From NCBI GenBank assembly GCA_002215675.1, contig NGFH01000004.1, forward strand, positions 124,001-188,000: 64,000 nucleotides of DNA, written 5' to 3'. Shown here piece by piece: positions 50,878 to 60,026 of this stretch. The stretch's first letter is position 1, and every line of letters starts with the position of its first letter. The stretch is from Bacteroidetes bacterium 2013_40CM_41_45. GTDB lineage: Bacteria > Bacteroidota > Bacteroidia > AKYH767-A > 2013-40CM-41-45. The translations under genes and the position numbers were made by a program. The notes under the pieces were generated by a model, which did not search any database, was not told the origin of the DNA, and worked only from the letters and a program-made list of their open reading frames with translations.

Positions 50878-51678
50878 TCAAATACCAATCTCTCCCTGGT
50901 ACACAATTACAGCAGGCCCTTCGAGAAATATGTCTGTGAACTTTTTATGGTCATAGTTGAAATGAACTTTCAAATTACCGCCCGGAGTCTTTATCCTCAC
51001 TGTTTTTTCGCCGGTTGTTTTACCATTTAAAACAGATGTCAGCGCAGAGGCAACTACACCGGTCCCGCAGGATAATGTTTCGTCTTCCACACCCCGCTCA
51101 TAGGTTCTTACATAAAGCGTATCTCTTTCCTTCAAAACAAAATTCACATTAGCTCCACCGGGAGCAAACCGTTTGTCATAACGCAGTTTTCTTCCTTTGC
51201 CAATTACATCCATTTTGTCAACATCATTAACAAAACATACGCAATGAGGTGAACCGGTATCTATAAAGATACAATCGCTGAACTTTTTTATGCGGCTTAC
51301 ATCGCCCATAGATATTCTCACGGTGAAATTTTCTTTTGCATTATCGCTGGAAAGAATTTCTGCTTTATGAATTCCATCAATAGTCGCCAGCATGGATTTT
51401 TTCTCTGCAATACCCAGCTTATATGCCAATGCTGCAGCACATCTGCCTCCGTTACCGCACATGCTGCCAATTTTTCCATCTGCATTATAATAAAGCATTT
51501 CAAAATCTGTTTTAGAATGGTTGCGAAGCAGAATCAGTCCGTCAGCGCCTATTCCGGTCCTCCGGTTGCATAGTCCCGAAATAAGGTTCACATTTTTTGA
51601 CGGAAACTTCTTTCTCCTGTCATCAAGGATAATAAAATCATTTCCTGTACCGTGGCACTTGTAAAAAGTAAAAGGCAT
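50878..51678 (-). CDS. dapF: Diaminopimelate epimerase
   Basis: It converts LL- to meso-diaminopimelate for lysine and peptidoglycan synthesis. The 266 residues form two mirror domains, each with a catalytic Cys: C74 in GSMCGNGGRCAA and C203 in ETLSCGTGVVASALTS. The start MPFTFYKCHGTGNDFIILDD is the classic N-terminus. Other conserved pieces are RTGIGADGLIL and DTGSPHCVCFVND. Length is normal. The minus-7 box ends only a few bases before the ATG, so the message is probably leaderless. Confidence 0.96.
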   Translation of the reverse strand: MPFTFYKCHGTGNDFIILDDRRKKFPSKNVNLISGLCNRRTGIGADGLILLRNHSKTDFEMLYYNADGKIGSMCGNGGRCAAALAYKLGIAEKKSMLATIDGIHKAEILSSDNAKENFTVRISMGDVSRIKKFSDCIFIDTGSPHCVCFVNDVDKMDVIGKGRKLRYDKRFAPGGANVNFVLKERDTLYVRTYERGVEDETLSCGTGVVASALTSVLNGKTTGEKTVRIKTPGGNLKVHFNYDHKKFTDIFLEGPAVIVYQGEIGI

Positions 51679-51682
51679 GCAG

Positions 51683-51690
51683 CAAAATTA
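51683..51690 (-). promoter_or_regulatory. Candidate minus-7 box for dapF
   Basis: The minus strand reads TAATTTTG, a full match to TAnnTTTG, ending 5 bases before the dapF ATG (51678). The transcript would start at about the ATG itself. Confidence 0.45.
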
Positions 51691-51930
51691 GCTTTCTGAA
51701 AATATATAGGGGATAAAATAATTGCCGGCTTATTTCGTTCAGAAAGTGTTAATGAAACGTTAAACCACGGGCATAAAAAAACTGTCATAGTTTATTATGC
51801 AAAAGTTATCATAATTCATCCATTCTTAATGACACCTTTTCATTCCTGATTCATTTCTGTCACGATAGTTTTACGGCATCATTTTTGAAAAGAAATAACG
51901 AACAAATAAAATTATTAAATATAAAAACAC

Positions 51931-53379
51931 ATGAGAAGCTTCAGAGCAAAAATATGGATTGTACTGTTTGCATTGGCGGGCGGTTTTGCCGGTGCGTATA
52001 TATTGCAGCAAGTAAGCCCGCAAAAAACACAGTTGATTTCTGCCGGACAGGCGCCTGTGCGGCTTGCAAATTATAATTTATCGACCCCTGAAAATGCGAT
52101 TGACTTTACGACGGCAGCCGAAATGTCAATTCATGCCGTAGTACACGTTAAAACTGTGGTACGGCAGGAGGTGCCTCTCTTCAATGACCCTTGGGGTTTT
52201 TGGGGAGGAAAACAACTTAACCAGGAGCGCATTCAGCAAGGGAGTGGTTCGGGAGTTATTATTACCGATAACGGATACATTGTTACCAATAACCATGTAG
52301 TGGATGGAGCTGAGCAGGTTGAAGTTACGTTGAATGATAATCGTACGTTCCGTGCAAAGGTTGTTGCGGCAGACCCTTCGACTGATATAGCTCTTCTTAA
52401 AGTTGACGAGAAAAATCTTCCCTTCATTATGTATGGAAATTCTGATGATTTGAAAATAGGGCAGTGGGTGCTTGCCGTTGGTAATCCTTTTAATCTTACC
52501 TCAACAGTAACAGCTGGCATCGTGAGCGCCAAAGCGCGTAACATCGGCATACTTCCGGGCAATTATAAAATTGAATCTTATATCCAAACCGATGCAGCCG
52601 TTAATCCGGGCAACAGCGGTGGAGCTCTTGTAAACACACGTGGAGAACTGGTAGGTATTAATGCTGCCATCGCGTCCAATACGGGTTCCTACACCGGCTA
52701 TTCTTTTGCTATCCCTGTAAATCTTGTCAAGAAAGTTATCGCTGATATGATTGAATTCGGAACGGTGCAGAGGGCGTTCCTTGGAACTACCCTTCGCGAG
52801 ATTGATTCTGAACTGGCTACAGAAAAAAACCTGAAGGAGATAAAAGGCGTTTATGTAAATGATATTGTCAAAGGGGGAGCGGCTGAAGAAGCAGGCATTG
52901 CAAAAGGAGATGTCATTCTTAAGGTTGATGATGTTCCCGTAAACTCCACCCCGATGCTACAGGAACAAATAGCCAAACACCGTCCCGGCGACAAGGTTAC
53001 TATTACTGCTTTGCATGACGGAAAGGAAAAGATTTATAATGCTACGTTGGAAAATAAAGACGGTAATACCAATGTGGTTCGAAATGCTCCAGATAAAGTC
53101 AATGAAAGTGTGTCCATGTTCGGTGCAACTTTTAGCGAGGTCAGCAGCACTGAAAAGGATAAACTCGGTATTGAAGGGGGTGCAAAAATCACTAAACTTT
53201 CAAACGGAAAGCTCAGCGGGGCGGGTATAAGAGAAGGGTTTATTATAACCTTGGTTGATAAAAAACCCGTGTATTCGGTTGAGGATGTGATGAATGCGCT
53301 GAAAGATAAAAAAGGCGGAACGCTTATTGAAGGGGTTTATCCCAACGGAATGAAAGCATATTATGGTTTTGGTATCTAA
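51931..53379 (+). CDS. HtrA/DegP-like serine protease with two PDZ domains
   Basis: A periplasmic quality-control protease. The 482 residues begin with a signal/anchor (AKIWIVLFALAGGFAGAYIL), then the trypsin-like domain with H122 (TNNHVVDGAEQ), D152 (DPSTDIALLKV) and S229 (NPGNSGGALVN). Two PDZ domains follow (about 285-370 and 385-480). All three catalytic residues are intact, so both protease and chaperone activity are possible. The 252-bp upstream gap has no perfect minus-7 box; TAGTTTTA (one mismatch) lies about 65 bases upstream, so another sigma factor, such as an envelope-stress ECF, is possible. A short hairpin with T-run follows the gene. Confidence 0.93.
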   Translation: MRSFRAKIWIVLFALAGGFAGAYILQQVSPQKTQLISAGQAPVRLANYNLSTPENAIDFTTAAEMSIHAVVHVKTVVRQEVPLFNDPWGFWGGKQLNQERIQQGSGSGVIITDNGYIVTNNHVVDGAEQVEVTLNDNRTFRAKVVAADPSTDIALLKVDEKNLPFIMYGNSDDLKIGQWVLAVGNPFNLTSTVTAGIVSAKARNIGILPGNYKIESYIQTDAAVNPGNSGGALVNTRGELVGINAAIASNTGSYTGYSFAIPVNLVKKVIADMIEFGTVQRAFLGTTLREIDSELATEKNLKEIKGVYVNDIVKGGAAEEAGIAKGDVILKVDDVPVNSTPMLQEQIAKHRPGDKVTITALHDGKEKIYNATLENKDGNTNVVRNAPDKVNESVSMFGATFSEVSSTEKDKLGIEGGAKITKLSNGKLSGAGIREGFIITLVDKKPVYSVEDVMNALKDKKGGTLIEGVYPNGMKAYYGFGI

Positions 53380-53387
53380 AGGCAAGG

Positions 53388-53407
53388 GCGAAAACGCCTC
53401 TTTTTGG
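53388..53407 (+). terminator. Weak intrinsic terminator after htrA
   Basis: GGCG-AAAA-CGCC (with one further wobble pair) is followed by TCTTTTT, 9 bases past the htrA stop. Confidence 0.6.
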
Positions 53408-53445
53408 TTTAAGAATTGATGTTTGAAAAATTGTATCCGGAACTC

Positions 53446-53476
53446 TTGCTTGGTATTAACAATACCCGTAATTTTG
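53446..53476 (+). promoter_or_regulatory. Promoter of rpoD
   Basis: TTG at 53446-53448, a 20-base spacer and TAATTTTG at 53469-53476 fit the Bacteroidetes pattern. The start near 53483 gives a leader of about 47 bases. Confidence 0.6.
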
Positions 53477-53529
53477 CTTATTCAGTTTTGCGACCTTTTT
53501 TCTCACTTTTTAAATAAATTTCACTGTCC

Positions 53530-54393
53530 ATGCGTCAGCTAAAAATAACTAAATCTATTACCAACCGCGAAAGCCAGTCTCTTGAAAAATACTTGCAGGA
53601 AATAGGGAGAGAAGGACTGATAACCGCGGAAGACGAGGTAAAACTCGCGGCCAAAATCCGTGAGGGCGACCAGTCTGCGCTCGATAAACTAACTAAGGCA
53701 AACCTTCGGTTTGTTGTGTCGGTTGCAAAACAATATCAAAACCAGGGATTAAGCTTGCCCGACCTTATTAATGAAGGAAATCTGGGTCTCATTAAAGCGG
53801 CAAAACGTTTCGATGAAACGCGCGGGTTTAAATTTATTTCTTATGCTGTTTGGTGGATTCGTCAAAGTATTCTCCAGGCATTGGCAGAACAAAGCAGAAT
53901 TGTACGCCTGCCTTTAAACCAGGTAGGTTCTTTAAATAAAATTTCAAAAGCATATTCCAAGCTGGAACAGGAATACCAGCGCGAACCTTCTCCCGAAGAG
54001 CTTTCAAAACTTCTTGAGCTTCCGCAGGAAAAAATTGCCGACACCATGAAAGTAAGTGGTAAGCATATTTCTATGGATGCTCCTTTTGTTCAGGGCGAAG
54101 AAAACAGCTTGCTCGATGTGCTTGTAAATCCTGATTCGCCACGTGCAGATAATACACTGATGACCGAATCGCTTCAGCATGAAATCAACCGTTCGCTGAG
54201 CACTCTTACCGAAAGAGAAAGAGAAGTCATTACACTTTTCTTCGGTATAGGAATGAATCATGGGCTAACACTTGAAGAAATTGGCGCTAAGTTCGACCTT
54301 ACCCGCGAGCGCGTAAGACAAATAAAAGAAAAAGCGATCCGCAGGTTGCGCCATAAATCACGCAGTAAATTGCTTAAGGCATATCTTGGCTGA
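53530..54393 (+). CDS. rpoD: Primary RNA polymerase sigma factor (Bacteroidetes RpoD/SigA)
   Basis: The housekeeping sigma factor, 287 residues and lacking region 1.1, as in this phylum. It has region 1.2 ([20 protein letters not shown]), region 2 with [20 protein letters not shown] and the promoter-melting/minus-10 element [15 protein letters not shown], region 3 and region 4 with the helix-turn-helix [20 protein letters not shown]. The group-2/1 signature RIVRLPLNQ is present. The Bacteroidetes factor is the one that reads TTTG and TAnnTTTG promoters, which are abundant in this window. It is followed by a strong terminator. Confidence 0.97.
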   Translation: MRQLKITKSITNRESQSLEKYLQEIGREGLITAEDEVKLAAKIREGDQSALDKLTKANLRFVVSVAKQYQNQGLSLPDLINEGNLGLIKAAKRFDETRGFKFISYAVWWIRQSILQALAEQSRIVRLPLNQVGSLNKISKAYSKLEQEYQREPSPEELSKLLELPQEKIADTMKVSGKHISMDAPFVQGEENSLLDVLVNPDSPRADNTLMTESLQHEINRSLSTLTEREREVITLFFGIGMNHGLTLEEIGAKFDLTRERVRQIKEKAIRRLRHKSRSKLLKAYLG

Positions 54394-54424
54394 TATTTTA
54401 TTCTTTGTTCATTGTTTAAACGAG

Positions 54425-54459
54425 TACCGTCCGCTGTTGCAGGACGGTATTTGTTTTTT
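54425..54459 (+). terminator. Intrinsic terminator after rpoD
   Basis: TACCGTCC (54425-54432) pairs perfectly with GGACGGTA (54442-54449) around a 9-base loop and is followed by TTTGTTTTTT. It lies 32 bases past the rpoD stop. Confidence 0.9.
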
Positions 54460-54494
54460 ATGGTAGCGTGAAACCCCTGTAACCGCTTGCTGTT

Positions 54495-54579
54495 GTACGA
54501 ATAACGAATCCGTCAGCTGACGGATTAATTTACTAATTACGATTTTTTTCGCAAATTCGTAACGATTCGCTATTCGTAC
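54495..54579. repeat. Long inverted repeat between rpoD and gap
   Basis: GTACGAATAACGAATC (54495-54510) and GATTCGCTATTCGTAC (54564-54579) pair at 15 of 16 positions across a 53-base loop. The loop itself has a perfect 14-bp palindrome, CCGTCAGCTGACGG (54510-54523). The right arm ends 4 bases before the minus-7 box of gap. ACGAAT words link it to the palindrome at 2709. Confidence 0.88.
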
Positions 54580-54583
54580 TTTA

Positions 54584-54591
54584 TATATTTG
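54584..54591 (+). promoter_or_regulatory. Candidate minus-7 box for gap
   Basis: TATATTTG matches TAnnTTTG exactly, 20 bases before the ATG at 54612. Its minus-33 region falls within the right arm of the long inverted repeat. Confidence 0.6.
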
Positions 54592-54611
54592 CTCTCGTAA
54601 ATCATCGCACA

Positions 54612-56093
54612 ATGGAAACAGAAGTAACGACAAAAAAACCGTCTCCTACAAAAAGTAAATACGAAAACGAACTCAATGACTGGGTAGCGCTTGAGAAAGC
54701 CGCCATAGAATTGATTCATGTTACAGGAAATTTATGGTTTGATAAATCGGTGGAACTAATCCTGTTCCGAAACCAGTTGGTTGACCGCAGTTCCAGTGAA
54801 ATTCTTAACCTGCATCATTATGCAAAAAATGTGGTGAAGAAACCAATCAACGTAAGCGACACGCTGATGCTTGCCCGCGAAATGCAGAAGCTTGACCTGG
54901 CGCCTTCGCGTATTGATATAGGTCGGTTAGGAGCGGAGTGGCTTGCCGAAAAAAATAATTACAAGAGCGCATCAGAATTTTTAATTGACAAGCTGAACGG
55001 TTTTATCGGCAAGGAAAGACGGGTGATGATTCCACGCGATATAGTGCTGTATGGTTTCGGACGCATAGGCAGGTTAATAGCAAGAGAGCTAATAAGCCAG
55101 GCGGGCAAAGGAGAGCAGCTTCGTTTAAGAGCAATTGTTACACGGAATAATTCGGATACAGATATTATTAAGCGTGCTGAATTGCTCCGCGCCGATTCAG
55201 TTCATGGACCATTTCCGGGAACGGTGATTGAAGACCTGGAGAATAAGTCTTTAATTGTTAACGGGCATACCATTCACATGCTTGCCGCTACAGATCCTTC
55301 TGCAGTTGACTACGAACAATACGGAATACATGATGCTTTGGTAATTGATAACACCGGTGTAGTCCGTGACAGGAATAGTTTGAGTAAACATTTGTTATCG
55401 AAAGGAGTTGGTAAAGTATTATTGACAGCACCGGGTAAGGGTGATATTCCCAATGTAGTATTTGGAGTGAATGAAGAAACATGCAAGCAGGAGGAAAAAG
55501 TTTTCTCTGCCGCATCGTGCACCACCAATGCTATTGTACCCGTTGTAAAAGTGATTAACGATACGCTAGGAATTGCAAGCGGGCATATTGAAACGGTTCA
55601 CGCTTACACCAACGACCAGAACCTGCTTGACAACTACCACAAGAAATTCCGCAGGGGACGTTCTGCTGCTATGAATATGGTGATTACCGAAACCGGTGCG
55701 GCAAAGGCAGTGTCGAAAGTATTGCCTGAACTGGATGGAAAATTAACGGGTAACGCTGTGCGTGTTCCTATTCCTGATGTATCGCTTGCCATTCTTAACC
55801 TGGCTGTTTCGAAAAAAACAGGAAAGGACGAAGTGAATGAAATACTGCGTGATGCTGCGCTGAAAGGAAATCTTGTAGAGCAGATTCAGTATTCTATCTC
55901 AAACGAACTTGTTTCTTCTGACCTTATCGGCAATCCATGCGCCTGCATTTTCGACAGCCCGGCAACCATTGTTTCTGCCGATGGAAAAAACATAGTACTG
56001 TATATTTGGTACGATAATGAATACGGTTACAGCCGGCAGGTGGTGCGCTTTGCAAAGTATATTGCCGAGGTTATCAGGTTGAAGTATTACTGA
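54612..56093 (+). CDS. gap: Glyceraldehyde-3-phosphate dehydrogenase, long form
   Basis: The glycolytic NAD(P)-dependent dehydrogenase that makes 1,3-bisphosphoglycerate. The 493-residue chain is about 150 longer than the classic enzyme. The first 140 residues are a helical N-terminal extension (ALEKAAIELIHVTGNLWFDK, SASEFLIDKLNGFIG) seen in long Gap proteins of this phylum. The Rossmann fold then begins IVLYGFGRIGRLIARELISQ near 145. The catalytic C303 lies in FSAASCTTNAIVPVVKVIND and the conserved ending WYDNEYGYSRQVVRFAKYIA is complete. The start ATG is preceded by a TATATTTG box. Confidence 0.95.
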   Translation: METEVTTKKPSPTKSKYENELNDWVALEKAAIELIHVTGNLWFDKSVELILFRNQLVDRSSSEILNLHHYAKNVVKKPINVSDTLMLAREMQKLDLAPSRIDIGRLGAEWLAEKNNYKSASEFLIDKLNGFIGKERRVMIPRDIVLYGFGRIGRLIARELISQAGKGEQLRLRAIVTRNNSDTDIIKRAELLRADSVHGPFPGTVIEDLENKSLIVNGHTIHMLAATDPSAVDYEQYGIHDALVIDNTGVVRDRNSLSKHLLSKGVGKVLLTAPGKGDIPNVVFGVNEETCKQEEKVFSAASCTTNAIVPVVKVINDTLGIASGHIETVHAYTNDQNLLDNYHKKFRRGRSAAMNMVITETGAAKAVSKVLPELDGKLTGNAVRVPIPDVSLAILNLAVSKKTGKDEVNEILRDAALKGNLVEQIQYSISNELVSSDLIGNPCACIFDSPATIVSADGKNIVLYIWYDNEYGYSRQVVRFAKYIAEVIRLKYY

Positions 56094-56100
56094 GAGCCCG

Positions 56101-56517
56101 TTATCTTTTTTTGATTGTTCCGGTGAAAGAATAAGTGCGAGGGCCGTGGATGTTAGTCCAGACAGCCGTGCCTTTTATAGCGTCCCCCGTTATTGTTCCC
56201 TCCCATATTATATCCGAGCCAAAATTATTTTTATGAGTAGCAGAAAAAGAAACAGTTCTTTCTTCTGAAGCAGTATCAACTTTTATTTCACAAGGCGCAG
56301 GTGGAAAATGCTCATGCTTGCTCATGTATTTTGGTGTAAGGCTGCCTGCTTTAAAAGTTAATTCGTCCTCCAGCCATGTCGAGCCCTCCACTCTTTTTCC
56401 ATCAATCAATTTTAATTTGATGCGGAATGTTTTGCCGTCAAGTTTATTATTCTGAGATGAAGCATAAAAAGATGCTCCGGTAATTAGAGCAATGATTAAC
56501 GCGATGGTTGCTTTCAT
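56101..56517 (-). CDS. Small exported beta-rich protein of unknown function
   Basis: A 138-residue protein with a signal peptide (MKATIALIIALITGASFYAS). The mature part has alternating strands, with GKTFRIKLKLIDGKRVEGST, then IKVDTASEERTVSFSATHKN and GTITGDAIKGTAVWTNIHGP. The layout resembles small lipocalin-like or DUF-type barrels, but I do not recognise a named family and see no catalytic motif. It lies downstream of mfd in the same direction with a 61-bp gap that has its own minus-7 box, and it converges with gap. Confidence 0.72.
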   Translation of the reverse strand: MKATIALIIALITGASFYASSQNNKLDGKTFRIKLKLIDGKRVEGSTWLEDELTFKAGSLTPKYMSKHEHFPPAPCEIKVDTASEERTVSFSATHKNNFGSDIIWEGTITGDAIKGTAVWTNIHGPRTYSFTGTIKKR

Positions 56518-56540
56518 TTTTCAGTGCAAGAAAACAGAAT

Positions 56541-56548
56541 CAAAAGTA
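56541..56548 (-). promoter_or_regulatory. Candidate minus-7 box for the small exported protein
   Basis: The minus strand reads TACTTTTG, a full match to TAnnTTTG, about 24 bases before the ATG at 56517, with a leader of about 18 bases. Confidence 0.45.
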
Positions 56549-56578
56549 CGTATTTCTAAAATTGTTATTCCGATATTT

Positions 56579-59500
56579 TCATACATCCGCTTTTTCCAGC
56601 ACCCTGCTCGTCATTTGTTCCAGGATTCTCACAGCGCTTTTAACATCCGTTATGTTCCGGATTGTTAAAATAAGTTTTTGTTTATCTTCTTTAAGAGAAC
56701 ATTCCGGGTTTTGCTTTACAAAATCAAGCATGGCGGCAAATGCTTTGGAACGGTAATATTCAGATGCGGGATTGCTCACAAAATGCGCGAGCATTATTCC
56801 GTTTTTCAGAATCAGTTTTTCTATACCGAGCTTTTCTGCTGTCCACCGCAAACGTATTACGTTAGTCAGTTCCACTGCCTGCGGAGGTAAAGCGCCAAAG
56901 CGGTCTGTCAAACCCTCCTCAAACTTTTTCAGCTGCTCTTCGTTTTCAATTTCGTCAAGCTCTTTGTAAAGAGAAAGGCGTTCGGTGATGCTGTTTACGT
57001 AATCAGTCGGCAGCATTATTTCCAGGTCGGTATCTACCTGGCAGTCGCTCACAAAGGATTTCTGCTTCAACTCTTCGGCAAACAGGTTTTTGAAATCAGT
57101 TTCTTTGAGTTCCAATACAGCTTCATCTAGGATTTTATGAAACATCTCGTAACCGATTTCAGCAATAAAGCCGCTTTGCTCTGCACCAAGCATATTTCCT
57201 GCACCGCGTATGTCCAAATCGCGCATAGCAATATTGAAACCACTGCCCAGCTCCGAAAATTCTTCAATAGCGCGCAATCTTTGTTTAGCTTCGGATGTAA
57301 GCACCGAATGAGGCGGAGTAAGTAAATAACAAAATGATTTCCGGTTCGAGCGGCCTACTCGTCCGCGCAGCTGGTGCAAATCACTAAGCCCGAAATTTTG
57401 TGCCTGGTTTATGATAATAGTGTTTGCATTGGGAATATCAAGTCCCGATTCAATAATAGTAGTGGAAAGCAATACATCGTATTCTCCTTCTATAAATGCA
57501 ACCATAGTTCTTTCCAGCTCTTCGTTGTCGAGCTGCCCGTGCCCCACTGCAATGCGCACCTGCGGACAAAGTTTGTGCAGCAGGTCTTCTATATCAAGAA
57601 TATCCTTTACACGGTTATGTACAAAGAATACCTGTCCCCCGCGTCCCACCTCATATAAAATTGCTTCGCGGATGATGTCGTTGTTGAATACATGAAGCTC
57701 TGTAGTAACCGGGTAGCGATTGGGTGGTGCAGTGTTGATGATGGAAAGGTCCCGCGCGCCCATGAGTGAAAACTGCAGCGTGCGAGGAATAGGAGTGGCT
57801 GTGAGCGTAAGTGTATCTACATTGACTCGCAGCGCACGAATTTTTTCTTTTGAGGTTACACCGAATTTTTGTTCTTCGTCAATGACAAGCAAGCCGAGAT
57901 TTTTAAATACCACATCCTTTCCCAACAGCCGGTGTGTACCAATGATAATATCAATTTTTCCCTCTGCAAGTTTTTGGAGCGTTTCTTTTTGCTGAGCAGA
58001 ACTTTTAAAGCGGCTCAGGTAACTAACGCTGCATGGAAAATCTTTGAGACGTTCCGTAAATGTTTTATAATGCTGAAGAGCAAGAATAGTGGTGGGAACG
58101 AGCATGGCAACCTGCCTGCCGTCTGTAACTGCTTTGAATGCGGCACGTATGGCAATTTCTGTTTTTCCAAAACCCACATCACCACAGATAAGCCTATCCA
58201 TAGGGATTTCAGCCTCCATATCTTTTTTTACATCGCGTGTAGATTTTACCTGGTCGGGTGTGTCTTCGTAAATGAAGGATGCTTCCAGTTCGTTTTGCAA
58301 ATACGTATCAGGAGTAAAAGCAAATCCTTTTTGTGTTTTTCTTTTTGCATAGAGGGCAATCAAATCGCGCGCAATATCTTTTACTTTCTTTTTGGTGCGC
58401 TGCTTTAAGTTATTCCATGCATTGGTTCCCAGTTTGTTCAGAGAAGGGATAGTTCCTTCCTTACCTGTGTATCGTGCAATGCGGTGCAGCGAGTGAATGC
58501 TTACATAAAGAATATCATTGTCTTTATAAACCAGGCGCACAGCTTCCTGCGGTTTGCTGTTCACTTCAATGGTTTCAAGCCCTGCAAACTTTCCAATGCC
58601 GTGGTCAATATGAGTTACAAAATCGCCCGGTTTTAATGCATAAAGTTCTTTGAGCGTGATTGCCTGGTTGCGGCTGTAGATCTTTTTACCGCGGTAGCGA
58701 TGATAGCGGTCAAAAATCTGGTGGTCGGTATAAAAAGCAATTTTCAGGTCATGGTCAATAAATCCTTCGTGCAAAGTGCAAAGCACCACCTGGAACGAAA
58801 GCTCCGCTTCCTTCAGTAGATTCTTTTTTCTAACGTCATCAATAATAGAAAGAATACGTTCCTGTTGCTTAACATTATCTGCGAGAATAATATTAGAATA
58901 ACCCTTGCGTGTATTTCCGGCAAGGTCTTCAATCAGCATATTAAAATTTTTATTGAATGATGGCTGCGGAGATGTTTTGAAATTAATAACCCCACTCCGG
59001 TTCTCCCAGGAGGGGAGAGATTCACCTCCGGAATTTTTAAAGAGGAAAGTCGTCCCCCACTCAACAATTCGGAATTTTTTTAGAGAAGAATGAATGGACT
59101 CAGTCGGTTCAAAGAAAACGTGCTCCTCCGGTTCCAGGTTTTTTTCTTTATCGAAACGATTTATATATTCATCGGCAGAGCGCAACACTCTTTCTCCATC
59201 TTTAATCCAGAGGATGGTATCATCGGAAATAAAGCTGAATAACGAAATACCTTTTTCTTCCGTCCCTGATTTTTCAATGTCGGGGATAATAGTAATCCTG
59301 TGCATGGGCTGAACACTAAGCTGGTCTGCGGGTTCAAACATCCGGACGGATTCTATCATATCCCCATTGAACTCGATTCGAAACGGAAGCTCACTTGAAA
59401 AAGACCAGACATCAATGATTCCACCACGCACTGAAAACTGCCCGGCCTCATATACAAAATCAGAACTTTCAAATCCATGCTCCAGTAGGAATTCAGTGAT

Positions 59501-59989
59501 GAAATCCATACCGAATTTATCCCCGCGGCTTAGCGAAATGGTATTTAGCTCAAGCTGTTTATTGGAAATAACTTTTTCGCAGATGGCTTCAGGATACGTT
59601 ACTACCATCGCCCTGCTGCCCTGGCGCGAAAGCGCTGAAAGCGTTTCGGCACGCAACAGCACATTGGCTTTGTCTTTCTCGTAAACATTATGGCGCAGGC
59701 GGAATGAGGAAGGAAAAAAGTATGCTTTCTTCTCGCCGAGCAAACTTTCGATGTCATCGAGAAAATATGCCGCAGATTCACTGTCAGGTAAAATGAACAA
59801 CGAGGGTGAAGAAAAATTCCCGTATTGACCGGCAGCAAATACAGATGCCGCCGAACCGGTAAGTCCGGATAAATGTATTACCTCGGAAGTTGAGGTATTG
59901 GTAATAAAAATTTGCCGGGTACTATATAGCCCCGGTATTTCTTCGGCTTTCACAATAATTCGCTCCCTTTGATATGCAGAGCGGTGCAA
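56579..59989 (-). CDS. mfd: Transcription-repair coupling factor Mfd
   Basis: A DNA translocase that removes RNA polymerase stalled at lesions and recruits UvrA. The chain has up to 1136 residues. It has the UvrB-like N-terminal domains, the polymerase-interaction domain (PGDFVTHIDHGIGKFAGLET), and the helicase core with MDRLICGDVGFGKTEIAIRA (Walker A), LLVIDEEQKFGV (DEEQ) and HQLRGRVGRSNRKSFCYLL. The C-terminal D7 domain follows. Residues 324-336 (SLPSWENRSGVIN) look like an in-frame palindromic-repeat insertion. The first frame codon is TTG at 59989; a GTG at 59953 (12 codons later) is an equally good start. Confidence 0.95.
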   Translation of the reverse strand: MHRSAYQRERIIVKAEEIPGLYSTRQIFITNTSTSEVIHLSGLTGSAASVFAAGQYGNFSSPSLFILPDSESAAYFLDDIESLLGEKKAYFFPSSFRLRHNVYEKDKANVLLRAETLSALSRQGSRAMVVTYPEAICEKVISNKQLELNTISLSRGDKFGMDFITEFLLEHGFESSDFVYEAGQFSVRGGIIDVWSFSSELPFRIEFNGDMIESVRMFEPADQLSVQPMHRITIIPDIEKSGTEEKGISLFSFISDDTILWIKDGERVLRSADEYINRFDKEKNLEPEEHVFFEPTESIHSSLKKFRIVEWGTTFLFKNSGGESLPSWENRSGVINFKTSPQPSFNKNFNMLIEDLAGNTRKGYSNIILADNVKQQERILSIIDDVRKKNLLKEAELSFQVVLCTLHEGFIDHDLKIAFYTDHQIFDRYHRYRGKKIYSRNQAITLKELYALKPGDFVTHIDHGIGKFAGLETIEVNSKPQEAVRLVYKDNDILYVSIHSLHRIARYTGKEGTIPSLNKLGTNAWNNLKQRTKKKVKDIARDLIALYAKRKTQKGFAFTPDTYLQNELEASFIYEDTPDQVKSTRDVKKDMEAEIPMDRLICGDVGFGKTEIAIRAAFKAVTDGRQVAMLVPTTILALQHYKTFTERLKDFPCSVSYLSRFKSSAQQKETLQKLAEGKIDIIIGTHRLLGKDVVFKNLGLLVIDEEQKFGVTSKEKIRALRVNVDTLTLTATPIPRTLQFSLMGARDLSIINTAPPNRYPVTTELHVFNNDIIREAILYEVGRGGQVFFVHNRVKDILDIEDLLHKLCPQVRIAVGHGQLDNEELERTMVAFIEGEYDVLLSTTIIESGLDIPNANTIIINQAQNFGLSDLHQLRGRVGRSNRKSFCYLLTPPHSVLTSEAKQRLRAIEEFSELGSGFNIAMRDLDIRGAGNMLGAEQSGFIAEIGYEMFHKILDEAVLELKETDFKNLFAEELKQKSFVSDCQVDTDLEIMLPTDYVNSITERLSLYKELDEIENEEQLKKFEEGLTDRFGALPPQAVELTNVIRLRWTAEKLGIEKLILKNGIMLAHFVSNPASEYYRSKAFAAMLDFVKQNPECSLKEDKQKLILTIRNITDVKSAVRILEQMTSRVLEKADV
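58990..59031. repeat. Possible palindromic element inside mfd
   Basis: TCTCCC (59002-59007) and GGGAGA (59013-59018) form a 6-bp stem around AGGAG, and outer CCGG words (58997-59000 and 59028-59031) also pair. Like the alaS and cytochrome copies it is a CTCCC-type palindrome next to a CCCC stretch, but the outer bases differ. It encodes SLPSWENRSGV. Confidence 0.55.
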
Positions 59990-60026
59990 AAGTCGGAATT
60001 ATTATCTGTGTATCTTTATATTTTTT

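Noticed and set aside
51679-51930. Small RNA or tRNA in the largest non-coding gap (dapF-htrA)
   Set aside because: No cloverleaf, no stable GC stem and no terminator are visible; only A/T-rich sequence and weak promoter-like words.
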